Positions 8,347 through 17,420 of a stretch of DNA of 64,000 bases are shown here, one piece after another. The notes beneath the pieces were generated by a model that was given only the letters and a program-made list of their open reading frames with translations, was not told where the DNA came from and made no database searches. Positions within the stretch are counted from its first letter, which is position 1; every line of letters starts with the position of its first letter. A program made the translations under genes and the position numbers. The DNA comes from Gammaproteobacteria bacterium (lineage in GTDB: Bacteria; Pseudomonadota; Gammaproteobacteria; Steroidobacterales; Rariloculaceae), in assembly GCA_022820625.1 (NCBI GenBank), contig JAJEFE010000021.1:16752-80751 (forward strand), given 5' to 3'.

Positions 8347-10587
8347 TCAGAACCGAAACGTATAGTTCAGCTTGGCCGTCATGTCCGAAGCCGTCGAGCG
8401 GAAGCGATTGTCGCGGTCGTGGTCCTCGACGTTGTGATTGATGACGAAATAGACTTCGCGGCCGGCTTCCGGAATCCAGTGGAACCGCATGTTGATGCCC
8501 GCGGTTTCGGTGACGTTGTCGTACTGGATCAGGTTGACCCAGGACAGGGTCGGCGTGAACATGAAATCGATGCCGGCGGCGACAAGGCGAGTCTCGAAGC
8601 TGCCCTGCGGCAGATCGATCTCGCTGTAGCGGTAGTTCACGTTGCCGCGAAAACGCGCCGACGGGCGCCACGTGAGTTCCCCGGTCCAGTCGGTGCGGTC
8701 GCCGCCGAAGTAGGAGCCTCTGTAGAAACGCACCAGGACCAGGTTGGCAGCCAGCCTGCGGTGTGCACTGGTCAGGAAACGAATGCCCCAGTCCTCGAGC
8801 TTGTATCGTCCGGTCGGGATGACGATGCCGGAAGAGATCTCGAACGGATTTTCGATGTTCTCTGTGAAGGTGCGATAGGCGAAGGAGAACTCGTCGCCGG
8901 TCCGGTTGCGCACCACCAGGGGGCGCCACCTCAACCCATGCGTTTGCAACGCGCCCGTATCGAGCCGGTCGACGTGCTGCACATGCACCACCGTGAGCAA
9001 CGATTGCGCGTAACCTCCGGCAGGGCGCAGCATGTAACCGAGACTGGCCTCGGCATTGGAAATGTTGCTGCGATTGACGAAGCCGAGCGCCGGATTGAAA
9101 TTGGCCTGGTATTCCCGGTATTCGAGCGCGCCCCTGAAGCCCTCGTTCGTCGGCAGGCGCACACCGACACCGGCAGCCGCCTGATCGGAGTCGACGCCTT
9201 CGGTATCGCTTTGCTGGTACCAGACGTCAGCCTCGAGCGCCCTGCCGCCCGGCAGCCGCGTGTTGCGGTACAGGAAATCGACCCCCGCCAGCGAGTTGCC
9301 GGCATTCGCTCCGGGATTGCCCTGCGTCACGATGACGCCGAGATTCGACTCCCTCAGGACACCGGCCTTCGTGCGTATGACGGACAGGTTTCCGGCATCG
9401 ATGTCGCCGAACGCGTCCTGGCGGATCGACAGGGCGCCGAGTTCGAAACGGCCGATGCGCCCGCTGATCTTGCCGCCCGCCTGAAGATCGATCGGCACTC
9501 CGGCCGGACTCAGGCCGATACGGCGGGAGAAGAACGGGCGGCCGTTCTGGGCCAGCGCGCCGAGCCCCGGGATGTCCGACTGGCGCTCACCGCCGATCCC
9601 GCCGAAGTCGAAGATATCGGATTCGCGCAGGAAGAAATCGCGCTTCTCGGGAAAGAACAGCCCGAAGCGATCGAGGTTGACCTGGCGGTCGTCGACCTCC
9701 GTCGAAGAGAAATCGGTGTTGACCGTCAGTGAGGCGTTGAGCTGGGGCGTCAGCTTGTAGAAAACGTCGAGGCTCGGTTCGAGCCTCGTGTCCGAGCGGC
9801 CGTCCGCGAGGGGGTCTTGCGGGAAAGTGCGTTCACCGATGACGCTGGCCGACGGCACGACGTCGAGCCCGAGCCCCTGTTCGAGCCCCTCGAAACCGAT
9901 GGCGAGTCCCGAGATCGACGGGTCGTATGCCCGGTCGCGGGATACCCAGGCGAGGTTCTCGCCGCGGCGCACGATGCCGCGCGAGAAGTTCATTCCCCAG
10001 GTGTCGGTGGTGGGATCGAAGGAGATCGACTTGAAGGGAATCTCGTACTCGGCCGTCCAACCCCCCTCGAAACGGCCTGCCGCGACGTCGAAGATGCTGT
10101 TCCAGTCCCGATAGGCCTGACTGATGTTGCGATAGAGGCCGTCGTTGCGCACGCCGTTGGGATTGACGCCGAAGTAATATCCACTGCGCCGCTCGTTGAA
10201 TGGATCGATCATCACGAAGAAGCGATCGTCATCCCACACCTGATCGTTCTGGCGCATGTTGTTGGCGGTGATGAGATCCGGCTCCGCGTCATGCAGGCGT
10301 ACGCCCACGTACAGGGCATCGTCGTCGTAGAGAATGTAGATTTCGGTACGCTCGGACGGCTCTGCGTACTCGACAGGCAACGTCTGATGCAGATCGTCGA
10401 CGTACGCGGCGTGCGCCCAGACCGCGTCGCCGAGGTCGCCATCGATGACGGGCGGGGTGTCGGTGCGCACGACGCGCACGCTTTTCTGACCCGGATCGGT
10501 CAGTGCCGGCTGCGCCCCCAGCGGCGCGGCGAGCAGGGCGAGCGACACAACCGAAAGCGAAGCGCACATTGAAGCGGGGGGAAGCAT
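8347..10587 (-). CDS. CBM9-like / DUF5916 outer-membrane protein
   Basis: A protein of about 746 residues with an N-terminal signal (LALLAAPLGAQP), a CBM9-like sandwich domain (PPVIDGDLGDAVW, then YILYDDDALYVGVRLHDAE) and a long DUF5916 beta-barrel that ends in LNYTFRF, as outer-membrane proteins do. The barrel contains the family block FFPEKRDFFLRESDIFDFG. The function of this family is unknown; it is common in TonB-receptor-rich bacteria and is thought to sit in the outer membrane. The start at 10587 gives a normal signal peptide; 10569 is an alternative. It is convergent with the LuxR-type gene and divergent from the small His/Cys protein gene. Confidence 0.8.
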   Translation of the reverse strand: MLPPASMCASLSVVSLALLAAPLGAQPALTDPGQKSVRVVRTDTPPVIDGDLGDAVWAHAAYVDDLHQTLPVEYAEPSERTEIYILYDDDALYVGVRLHDAEPDLITANNMRQNDQVWDDDRFFVMIDPFNERRSGYYFGVNPNGVRNDGLYRNISQAYRDWNSIFDVAAGRFEGGWTAEYEIPFKSISFDPTTDTWGMNFSRGIVRRGENLAWVSRDRAYDPSISGLAIGFEGLEQGLGLDVVPSASVIGERTFPQDPLADGRSDTRLEPSLDVFYKLTPQLNASLTVNTDFSSTEVDDRQVNLDRFGLFFPEKRDFFLRESDIFDFGGIGGERQSDIPGLGALAQNGRPFFSRRIGLSPAGVPIDLQAGGKISGRIGRFELGALSIRQDAFGDIDAGNLSVIRTKAGVLRESNLGVIVTQGNPGANAGNSLAGVDFLYRNTRLPGGRALEADVWYQQSDTEGVDSDQAAAGVGVRLPTNEGFRGALEYREYQANFNPALGFVNRSNISNAEASLGYMLRPAGGYAQSLLTVVHVQHVDRLDTGALQTHGLRWRPLVVRNRTGDEFSFAYRTFTENIENPFEISSGIVIPTGRYKLEDWGIRFLTSAHRRLAANLVLVRFYRGSYFGGDRTDWTGELTWRPSARFRGNVNYRYSEIDLPQGSFETRLVAAGIDFMFTPTLSWVNLIQYDNVTETAGINMRFHWIPEAGREVYFVINHNVEDHDRDNRFRSTASDMTAKLNYTFRF

Positions 10588-10699
10588 CGCCGATCCGTAG
10601 CACTGGCCATTCACGCGCGGATCATACCCAAATCGGTGGCGCGGTACCCTGCGTCCATTTCGATGGCCGGACACGCGCATGCCCATGTGGTAGTATCGC

Positions 10700-10722
10700 C
10701 GACGCCAAATCAAGGCGTGTCG
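10700..10722. promoter_or_regulatory. Imperfect inverted repeat in divergent promoter
   Basis: CGACGCC and GGCGTGTCG flank an AT-rich AAATCAA core just ahead of the GTG at 10731 and 113 bases from the divergent start at 10587. The arms pair except for a two-base insertion. It could be an operator serving one or both genes. A TAGTAT box lies just before it at 10691. Confidence 0.3.
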
Positions 10723-10730
10723 AAATCCCA

Positions 10731-11030
10731 GTGAACCGGATTCGCAAACTACTCGCCAGGAAACGATCGGCCCTGAGCCTGATCGCCTTCCTTCTGCTGG
10801 CCGGGCAAACCATTGCGGCGGCGCACAGTCACGAGGATGCGCCGCTGCACTTCGTCGACGAGAACTGTCTCGTATGCCAGTTCGGTTCCAGCCTCGACGA
10901 TGCGGTCGCTTCTATAGACGCCAATGTTACGGCGGCCCCATCAGCCCAATCCCCTGCCTGCCGGGAACTGCACCGTTTCGGTTACGGACCTCGCCAGGCC
11001 CCCAACGCCCGCGCTCCACCCACGGCCTGA
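10731..11030 (+). CDS. Small exported protein with HxH and CxxC motifs (DUF2946-like)
   Basis: A 99-residue protein starting with GTG. A positively charged start (VNRIRKLLARKR) and a hydrophobic stretch ending TIAAA form a signal peptide or anchor. The mature part begins with HSHEDAPLH and has CLVCQF, a pattern of His and Cys suited to metal binding, as in DUF2946-type proteins encoded next to metal and siderophore receptors. It ends 187 bases before the TonB receptor start, with a 20-bp repeat array between them. A role in metal sensing or delivery for the downstream transport genes is inference. The start codon has only a weak ribosome-binding site. Confidence 0.6.
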   Translation: MNRIRKLLARKRSALSLIAFLLLAGQTIAAAHSHEDAPLHFVDENCLVCQFGSSLDDAVASIDANVTAAPSAQSPACRELHRFGYGPRQAPNARAPPTA

Positions 11031-11130
11031 TCCCATCAGGCGCCGCCCGGTCCCAAAGGGCGCTGCTTGATTCCGTGAGGCGTTGCGTGACTCCGTGAGG
11101 CGTTGCGTAACCCCGTCAGGCGCCGCCTGA
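11031..11130. repeat. Five-copy 20-bp direct repeat ahead of TonB receptor gene
   Basis: Five units in exact 20-base register lie at 11031, 11051, 11071, 11091 and 11111, beginning at the base after the stop of the small His/Cys gene. The shared core is CC(G/A)T(G/C)AGGCG(C/T)(C/T)G, and units 3 and 4 are almost identical. The last unit contains TCAGGCG-C-CGCCTGA (11116-11130), a perfect seven-base palindrome with one central base. There are no unique spacers, so it is not a CRISPR array. It could be a multi-site operator or a minisatellite in the receptor leader. Confidence 0.75.
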
Positions 11131-11217
11131 CAACCCCAACTCATATTGGATCGACCTTTTTATTCTCGGGCGCAACCTGTAGCGCGCCCGGGTAACCAGT
11201 TACTCAGGAGTGCTCAA

Positions 11218-13428
11218 ATGAACCACCCAGTGACCAGACACACATCCAGGCGGGCGGCGCTCGCATTCGCCGCCGCACTCACACTTCCATGCGCGCTGCC
11301 CGTTGCGGCACAAACCACTCAGGCTGACGACGAGGATGTCGTGGAGGAGGTGTTCGTATTGGGCGAGCGCCGCGCGTATCGGGGAAATTTCGACAATCTC
11401 GAAAGACCCTCGGCAGACCAGACAATCGATGCAGACCTGCTTCGCGAAGCCGGTGCGATAAACCTCAATCAGGCGCTGGATCTATCGGCATCCGTTGCAC
11501 GCCAGAACAACTTTGGCGGATTGTGGAACAGCTTTTCGATTCGCGGCTTCTACGGAGACATCAATCTGCCAAGCGGATTTCTGGTTAACGGATTCAATGC
11601 AGGCCGCGGGTTCGCCGGCCCACGGGACCTGGTAGGCATCGAGTCCGTGGAAGTGCTCAAGGGGCCGCGCTCGGCGCTGTTCGGACGTGGCGAGCCTGGC
11701 GGCACGGTCAACCTTGTGACCAAGCGCCCGCAATTCGAGACGTTGGGGGACTTCCGCGCCACCTTCGGGAGCTGGAATCAAAGGCGTTTCGAAGGGGATT
11801 TCCAGACCACGGCCGGGGCCGACGAGGAGTTCGGGCTGCGCATTGTGGGGTTCCAGGAGAATGCGGAGAGCTTCAGGGAAACGGTCGAGACTGCGCGTAC
11901 AGGTTTTTATCCGTCGATCGCCTGGGCTATCTCCGATGCAACCAGCGTGACTTACGAAATGGAGTACACCGTGCAGGAGATACCCTTCGATCGGGGTGTC
12001 GCCTATTCGGAAACCTATGGTTTCACGCCGCGAGAAACTTTTGTCGGCGAGCCCGGTGACGGGCCCATCGAGACCGAGGTCCTGGGTCATCAGATCGAAG
12101 CCCAGCACAACTTCTCCGATAACTGGAGTCTACTTGCCGGTCTCGGGTACAGAGATACTTCCTTTGAAGGCAACGCATCCGAAACAAACTTCGGCGGACG
12201 CCAGACCTACTTCCTCGATGGCCGAACCCTGTCGCGGTTCTTCCGCTATCGAAACTTCGAGTCGGAGCATTTCGTAGCCCGGGCTGAAGTTGCCGGTGAG
12301 TTCAATTCAGGCTCGGTTCGTCACAGACTGCTTGTGGGCGCCGACTATGACCGTTTCGACCTTAACTGGTTTATCCAGCGTTACCGGCCAAGGTGGTTTC
12401 CGGGGTCGACGGATATCAACACTCTCGACCCGGCAGCCTATCTTTTTCTGGACGTTTTCAACCCAGTCTACGGTCAGTCTCCGCAACCGGTGCCCGGACC
12501 AAACACGAACCGGGACGAAAACCTGGATGGATTCGGCTTCTACATACAGGACCAGATCGACCTGACGGATCGGCTGCAGGTTCGCCTGGGCTTGCGCTGG
12601 GATGACTTCGAGCAGGATTTGACCAATCTTCTCAGGACGCCCGCGACTACGAGTACCACATCGGACAGTCGCGTCTCACCGCAGTTTGGCGCGGTTTATG
12701 CGGTCAACGACGGGGCCAGCCTCTACGCTTCCTACGGTGAAGGCTTCCGCCAACAACCGGGGTCTGACTACCAAGGCAACCAATTCAATCCCAACCTCAC
12801 CGAGTCCGCGGAGTTCGGGCTTAAACTGGATATGGCGCAATTTTCCCAGGCGGTGTCCGGCTCGCTTACGTTTGCGCTGTTCTCGGTGGACCAAAGCAAC
12901 ATTCTGGTGAACGACGATCGGCCGGAGGCCCAGGCACTGGGTTGGTTTTCTCATGATGCAGGTAAAGCACGCAGCCGCGGGTTTGAAATTGACGCGGACC
13001 TTGCCTTCCAGAGCGGCGCCAGGCTGTGGTTATCCTACGCCTACGCCGACGCGGTATTCACCACCAACAGTCTCGAAGCCGACTGGGGCGCGGCAATAGA
13101 AGCCGGCGACCCGCTCATCAACTCGCCGGAACACCAGGCGAACGTGCAGTTCAGCCAGAGTTTCGAGGTGGGAGGCATGCCGGCGCAGGTGGGCGCCGGT
13201 GTTCAATATACCGGCGAGCGGCTCGGGTTTACCGCCTTTGACTTCTACTTGCCCGGCTATACCACCGCGCGGTTCTTTGGCCAGATCGCACCCATGGAGC
13301 GTTTCATGATTCGCTTCGACATGGACAACGCATTCGACGAGGTTTACTACACCAACTCCTATGCGGACGTCTGGGTCGAGCCGGGCGCACCGCGACACTA
13401 CCACGTCACGGCGGCCTATTCGTTCTAG
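11218..13428 (+). CDS. TonB-dependent siderophore-type receptor
   Basis: A 736-residue outer-membrane receptor of the siderophore group. AGGAG seven bases before the ATG fixes the start. The order is signal peptide (to PVAAQ), a TonB-box-like EEVFVLGERR, plug (FSIRGFYGD, VGIESVEVLKGPRSALFG, GEPGGTVNLVTKRP) and a barrel ending HVTAAYSF. Receptors of this type import ferric siderophores or other metal chelates. It stands between a small His/Cys exported protein and an ABC transporter with two DUF3526 permeases, probably one transcription unit. The usual periplasmic binding protein and FecCD-type permease for siderophore import are not in the window. Confidence 0.9.
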   Translation: MNHPVTRHTSRRAALAFAAALTLPCALPVAAQTTQADDEDVVEEVFVLGERRAYRGNFDNLERPSADQTIDADLLREAGAINLNQALDLSASVARQNNFGGLWNSFSIRGFYGDINLPSGFLVNGFNAGRGFAGPRDLVGIESVEVLKGPRSALFGRGEPGGTVNLVTKRPQFETLGDFRATFGSWNQRRFEGDFQTTAGADEEFGLRIVGFQENAESFRETVETARTGFYPSIAWAISDATSVTYEMEYTVQEIPFDRGVAYSETYGFTPRETFVGEPGDGPIETEVLGHQIEAQHNFSDNWSLLAGLGYRDTSFEGNASETNFGGRQTYFLDGRTLSRFFRYRNFESEHFVARAEVAGEFNSGSVRHRLLVGADYDRFDLNWFIQRYRPRWFPGSTDINTLDPAAYLFLDVFNPVYGQSPQPVPGPNTNRDENLDGFGFYIQDQIDLTDRLQVRLGLRWDDFEQDLTNLLRTPATTSTTSDSRVSPQFGAVYAVNDGASLYASYGEGFRQQPGSDYQGNQFNPNLTESAEFGLKLDMAQFSQAVSGSLTFALFSVDQSNILVNDDRPEAQALGWFSHDAGKARSRGFEIDADLAFQSGARLWLSYAYADAVFTTNSLEADWGAAIEAGDPLINSPEHQANVQFSQSFEVGGMPAQVGAGVQYTGERLGFTAFDFYLPGYTTARFFGQIAPMERFMIRFDMDNAFDEVYYTNSYADVWVEPGAPRHYHVTAAYSF

Positions 13429-13436
13429 CCGGCCTG

Positions 13437-13471
13437 AGTCCATGGCGCAACAACCGGTTGCGCCATGGACT
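13437..13471 (+). promoter_or_regulatory. Perfect 15-bp inverted repeat between receptor and ABC ATPase genes
   Basis: AGTCCATGGCGCAAC (13437-13451) and its exact reverse complement (13457-13471) flank a five-base loop. It begins nine bases after the receptor stop and lies 38 bases before the ATPase start. There is no T-run after it, so it is more likely an intra-operon mRNA-stabilising or partial-termination hairpin than a simple rho-independent terminator. Confidence 0.65.
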
Positions 13472-13509
13472 GCCAGGCGCGCGGTACCGCCCTTGATTCC
13501 GGAGTTCAA

Positions 13510-14232
13510 ATGATGTCCATGCTCTTAGCTCAGGCGCTCAGCGTAGTGCGGTCCGGCCAGCAAGTGCTGAAGGATGTCTCCTTCAGCATCGCGCAAGGCG
13601 AAGTTCATGCCCTGCTGGGCGGTAACGGCGCCGGCAAGTCGACCACCTTGCTGACCTTTCTCGGCTTCCTCGAGCCCGTGTCGGGAAGCGTGCATGTTCA
13701 GGGCCGCTACGTCAGCGAAAATGTAAGCGCCGCCCGGCAGGCCATCGCCTACCTGCCCGAGGCGGCGACCCTGTATGGCCACCTGAATGCCTACGAGAAT
13801 CTCCGCTATTTCCTGTCACTTGCCGGGACGGACACGAACCGGCGCGCGCTCGATGAAGCCCTGGACCGCGTGGCCCTGCAGGCCGTGGCCCGCGGAATGC
13901 GGATGCATACCTATTCGAAGGGCATGCGCCAGAAGGTGGCGATTGCCATGGCCATCCTGAGAGAGGCGCCTATCCTGCTCCTGGACGAGCCGACGTCGGG
14001 TCTCGACCCTGTGGCGATCGACGAATTCAACCGGCTGGTCCGGGACCTTGCCGAGGCCGGCCGGACCATCTTGCTGGTGACCCACGATGTCTACGGCGCC
14101 TGCCATGTGGCCGACCGCATCGACCTCCTGCACAAGGGCGAACTCGTCGGCGCCTTCGACCGGCCGCCCGGCATGGATCGGATCGATACCGAGGCGGTGC
14201 ATGGCGCCTTTGCGAAATACGCTGGAGCATGA
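13510..14232 (+). CDS. ABC transporter ATP-binding protein
   Basis: A 240-residue ATPase with Walker A GGNGAGKST, a signature-like YSKGMRQKVAIA, Walker B ILLLDEPTSGLD and the switch His in LLVTHD. It resembles ATPases of the NosF/CcmA exporter-like class. GGAG precedes the ATG at 13510. It overlaps the next gene by four bases (ATGA), so it is translationally coupled to the two DUF3526 permeases. Substrate is not clear; linkage to a siderophore-type receptor suggests a metal complex. Confidence 0.88.
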   Translation: MMSMLLAQALSVVRSGQQVLKDVSFSIAQGEVHALLGGNGAGKSTTLLTFLGFLEPVSGSVHVQGRYVSENVSAARQAIAYLPEAATLYGHLNAYENLRYFLSLAGTDTNRRALDEALDRVALQAVARGMRMHTYSKGMRQKVAIAMAILREAPILLLDEPTSGLDPVAIDEFNRLVRDLAEAGRTILLVTHDVYGACHVADRIDLLHKGELVGAFDRPPGMDRIDTEAVHGAFAKYAGA

Positions 14233-15671
14233 AGATGAACAGAATATTTGCAATTGCGCGGGAAGAGTCGCGGCTGTGGCTGAGATCAAGGCTTGCTCAA
14301 TGCACATTGCTGATCTTCGCTCTGCTGCTGGCAGCCGTCAGCATCTCAACCTCGCTCAGGATGAGCGAAGAGCATCGGGAACGCTCCGAACAGCAGGCAC
14401 TGGCGGAAGAGACCTTTCTGTCCCAACCGGACCGTCATCCGCACAGAATGGTGCATTACGGGCATTACGTTTTCCGTCCGCCTCCGCCGCTTGCAATGAT
14501 CGACCCCGGCGTCGACGCGGTCACCGGGCAATCGATATTTCTGGAAGGCCACCGGCAGAACACGGCCATGTTCGCCGATGCGAGGGCGAGCGCCGATCTC
14601 GGCGGCTTCGAGGGGCTGACCGCGGCACTGGTGTATCAATTGTTCGTGCCTCTGCTGCTGATCGCCATCGGCCATGGCGTGTTCATTCGCGAGCGCGAAG
14701 AAAACACGCTCGCGCCGCTGCTGGCCCAGGGCGTGACGGGAATTCAGCTGTACGCGGGCAAATGGATGGCCCTGGCGGGAGTCGCGCTGGCGCTGTTATT
14801 GCCACTGGCGATGGTTTCGGCTGCGGCTATCGTCAGGGGCGAGACGCTGCTGGCGAGCCTTGGCGTCATCGGCCTCTACGCGATCTATCTGTTCGTCTGG
14901 TGCGGGCTGATCCTGCTCGTATCGGCCAGGGTCCGGTCGCGCGCACTCTCGCTCGGCGTTCTGGCGCTATTTTGGCTCGCATCCGCTCTGATCGTTCCGC
15001 GCATGGCGGTTGAGTCCGCCAGTGCGACCATGCCCGCACCGGGAAAACTCGAGACCGACCTGCGCATGCAGGCAGAACTGCGGGAAGTCGGCGATGGCCA
15101 CTATGCCGGCGCACCGCAGTTCCTGCAGCTTCAGGCGAATCTGCTGGCCCTATACGATGTGGAACGCGTGGAAGACCTGCCGGTCAACTTCCGCGGCGTC
15201 GTCGCGGAGGCTGCGGAAGCCGATCTGACCGAGGTCATGAACCGGTTTGCCGAAGAGCGCATGGACCTTGAAGCGCGGCAGGCGCGGTTTGCCGAATCTT
15301 TCGGCTGGCTTTCGCCGGTGGTGGCGGTTTCCGCGGGCTCCCGCGCGCTGTCGGGAACCGATCTCGCGACGCACCATCGCTTCCTGCGCGAAGCCGAGGA
15401 CGTGCGCTTCGATTTCATCCAGGGCCTCAACCGCGTCCATGTCGAGCAACTGGACTATATCGACGACATGAATCGCAGCGTCGATGCCGAATCCGAACGG
15501 CGCACCCGCATGTCGGCCGAGAACTGGAACGTCCTCGATGGATTTTCCTTCCAACCCGCCGCGGCCGATGAGCGCCTGGCTCGCGCCGGCGCGCCCCTGG
15601 CCATGCTGTTCGCCTGGTTCCTGCTGGTGACGGCCGGCGGCATCCACGCCGCGCGAAGGATGCAGCCATGA
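14229..15671 (+). CDS. ABC-2 type permease, DUF3526 (first of two)
   Basis: A 480-residue inner-membrane protein with one N-terminal helix, a large extracytoplasmic loop, a cluster of about five helices near residues 140-260, and a last helix near the C-terminus. The loop carries HPHRMVHYGHYVF and IFLEGHRQN, blocks conserved in DUF3526 permeases and rich in His, so metal contact is possible. It overlaps both neighbours by ATGA junctions. The pair of non-identical permeases would form a heterodimer driven by the upstream ATPase. Confidence 0.82.
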   Translation: MKMNRIFAIAREESRLWLRSRLAQCTLLIFALLLAAVSISTSLRMSEEHRERSEQQALAEETFLSQPDRHPHRMVHYGHYVFRPPPPLAMIDPGVDAVTGQSIFLEGHRQNTAMFADARASADLGGFEGLTAALVYQLFVPLLLIAIGHGVFIREREENTLAPLLAQGVTGIQLYAGKWMALAGVALALLLPLAMVSAAAIVRGETLLASLGVIGLYAIYLFVWCGLILLVSARVRSRALSLGVLALFWLASALIVPRMAVESASATMPAPGKLETDLRMQAELREVGDGHYAGAPQFLQLQANLLALYDVERVEDLPVNFRGVVAEAAEADLTEVMNRFAEERMDLEARQARFAESFGWLSPVVAVSAGSRALSGTDLATHHRFLREAEDVRFDFIQGLNRVHVEQLDYIDDMNRSVDAESERRTRMSAENWNVLDGFSFQPAAADERLARAGAPLAMLFAWFLLVTAGGIHAARRMQP

Positions 15672-16918
15672 CCGGACTGATCCGGGAAATCCGCTTTCTC
15701 GCGAGTGACCGGGCGGCTTTGCTCTGGCTGGGAATCGCGCTGCTCGTCGCTTGTATGTCGGTATTCCTCGGCCTGCGCGAAATCGCCGCACAACGCGCGG
15801 AACTGAACGAACTGATCGAAATCGATCGCACGGAACGGGAAGTGGTCGATGCGCTGTACCAGGACTGGGGCGAGGTGGCGTACTACACATTCCACCTCAC
15901 CTGGGATTCGCCGTCGGACTTTGCTTTCGCCGCGCTGGGCCAACGCGACACTTCCCCCTGGAAGCACCATATCCGCGCACTGGCGCTGGAAGGGCAGATC
16001 TACGAGACCGACGCGGAGAATCCCGACTTTGCCCTGATCGGCCGCTTCGACTTCGCATTCGCCGCGAATCTGCTCGCCCCGCTCTTGCTGATCCTCCTGT
16101 TGCATGACCTGCGTTCCGCCGAGCGCACCGCGGGTCGCTATGAATGGCTCAGCGCGACAGCGGCAAGCCGGGGGAGCCCCTGGTTCGCGCGGGCGGTCTT
16201 GCGCGTGGGCGCGTTGGCGCTCTGCCTGATCGTTCCGCTCTGGGCCGGCGGTCTGCCTGGCGGGGCCGGCGCATCGACCCTGGTCGCGGCAAGCCTCGTT
16301 GTGGTCTTGCACATCGCGTTCTGGTGGGGCGTGTGCGCCCTGGTCGACCGTTTCGGCTGGAGCAGCCCGGTCAACCTGACCGCGCTGGTCGGCGCCTGGC
16401 TGGCGCTGGCCGTGATCGTCCCGGCGGCAATCAGGATCTCGGTGGAGGCCGCCGTACCGTTGCCGGATGGAGGCGACATCCTGTTAACCCAGAGAGAGGC
16501 GGTGAACGACGCCTGGGATCTGCCCAAGTCCGCGACGATGGACCCTTTCGTCGAGCGCCATCCCGAGTGGGCGGACTACACGGAAATCAGTCAGTCTTTC
16601 GAATGGAAATGGTATTACGCCTTCCAGCAGGTCGGCGACCAGACCGTCGAGCCACTGTCGCGGGCCTATCGCGAAGGGCGCATCGGGCGCGACCGGCTGG
16701 CTGGAAGGCTCGCCTGGCTTTCGCCGCCCGCACTCGCCGAGCGCGCCCTGCAAGCCATTGCGGGCACGAACATGGCGGCGTCGCTCGCCTATGAACAACG
16801 GGTGCGCGACTATCATGCCGCCCTCAGGACCTACTACTATCCCAGGCTGTTTCGCGACGAAGCTGTCTCGGATGCGAGCATCGGGCAGCGGCCTGAATTT
16901 CACGCAATGGGTGATTGA
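15668..16918 (+). CDS. ABC-2 type permease, DUF3526 (second of two)
   Basis: A 416-residue inner-membrane protein with an N-terminal helix (LLWLGIALLVACMSVFL), a soluble loop with YYTFHLTWDSPSDFAFAALG, a helix cluster at about residues 135-260 and a second soluble region near residues 270-400. Unlike its partner it lacks the HPHxxxHYG block and a C-terminal helix. It ends the operon; a GC-rich hairpin at 16922-16975 follows. Confidence 0.8.
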   Translation: MTGLIREIRFLASDRAALLWLGIALLVACMSVFLGLREIAAQRAELNELIEIDRTEREVVDALYQDWGEVAYYTFHLTWDSPSDFAFAALGQRDTSPWKHHIRALALEGQIYETDAENPDFALIGRFDFAFAANLLAPLLLILLLHDLRSAERTAGRYEWLSATAASRGSPWFARAVLRVGALALCLIVPLWAGGLPGGAGASTLVAASLVVVLHIAFWWGVCALVDRFGWSSPVNLTALVGAWLALAVIVPAAIRISVEAAVPLPDGGDILLTQREAVNDAWDLPKSATMDPFVERHPEWADYTEISQSFEWKWYYAFQQVGDQTVEPLSRAYREGRIGRDRLAGRLAWLSPPALAERALQAIAGTNMAASLAYEQRVRDYHAALRTYYYPRLFRDEAVSDASIGQRPEFHAMGD

Positions 16919-16921
16919 TTC

Positions 16922-16975
16922 GCCGCGCGGGATCGCTTCCTAACCGGCGCCCGTGCTTGCGATGATCCGCGCGGC
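16922..16975. terminator. GC-rich hairpin between convergent genes
   Basis: GCCGCGCGGGATCGC pairs with GCGATGATCCGCGCGGC apart from a two-base bulge. It lies just past the stop of the second permease and 38 bases before the end of the convergent gene at 17013. There is no T-run. It may end transcription from either side. Confidence 0.35.
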
Positions 16976-17012
16976 CATCCCGAACTGGCCCGCAGGTCAA
17001 GTCTGGAATCTC

Positions 17013-17420
17013 TCAAGTCGCGTCCGAGCGCGGCTGGCGACGGCCTCCCTGGACAGTGAATTGGTTCAGGAAGCGTACGATTGCCTCCCGTTGCACCGGT
17101 CTTGCACGGACATGGCGGGCGAGCGCCTGCGGTCTCACCCCACATCGGGTCACCAGCAAGACGCACTCATGCGGCGCGATGCTCGACAGCATCCAGTGCG
17201 CCGCGCCGGCCTCATCGTTCGAGTCCGGGTCCGCATTGAGCGATTTCAGTATCGTCGCTCCATCCACCTGGCCCTGGCGTCCCGCACAGTGCTTGCGCGC
17301 GATGACCTGCGCGACGTCTTCGGCGTCGGGCTCGCGTCGCTGTGCGACGTAACTGACCGCGTATCTGGCGAAGTCCTCGTCGGGGCGGAGCGCCGTCGGC
17401 GTTTCGGTGCGGCGGTTCAC
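17013..17420 (-). CDS. Hypothetical partner of nucleotidyltransferase-type toxin candidate
   Basis: A 135-residue soluble protein I do not recognise. It starts inside the end of the nucleotidyltransferase gene (four-base overlap), so the pair is translationally coupled. It is rich in Arg and Ala and shows no clear helix-turn-helix. In AbiE-type systems the antitoxin is usually encoded first and carries a winged helix; here the small gene is second and lacks one. It could be an antitoxin, a modulator or an unrelated protein. Confidence 0.6.
   Translation of the reverse strand: MNRRTETPTALRPDEDFARYAVSYVAQRREPDAEDVAQVIARKHCAGRQGQVDGATILKSLNADPDSNDEAGAAHWMLSSIAPHECVLLVTRCGVRPQALARHVRARPVQREAIVRFLNQFTVQGGRRQPRSDAT

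Noticed and set aside
11031..11130. CRISPR array
   Set aside because: The 20-bp units abut with no unique spacers and no cas gene is in the window.
10700..11217. Cobalamin riboswitch upstream of the TonB receptor
   Set aside because: No B12-box-like sequence or matching fold was found; the region is taken up by the small gene and the 20-bp repeats.
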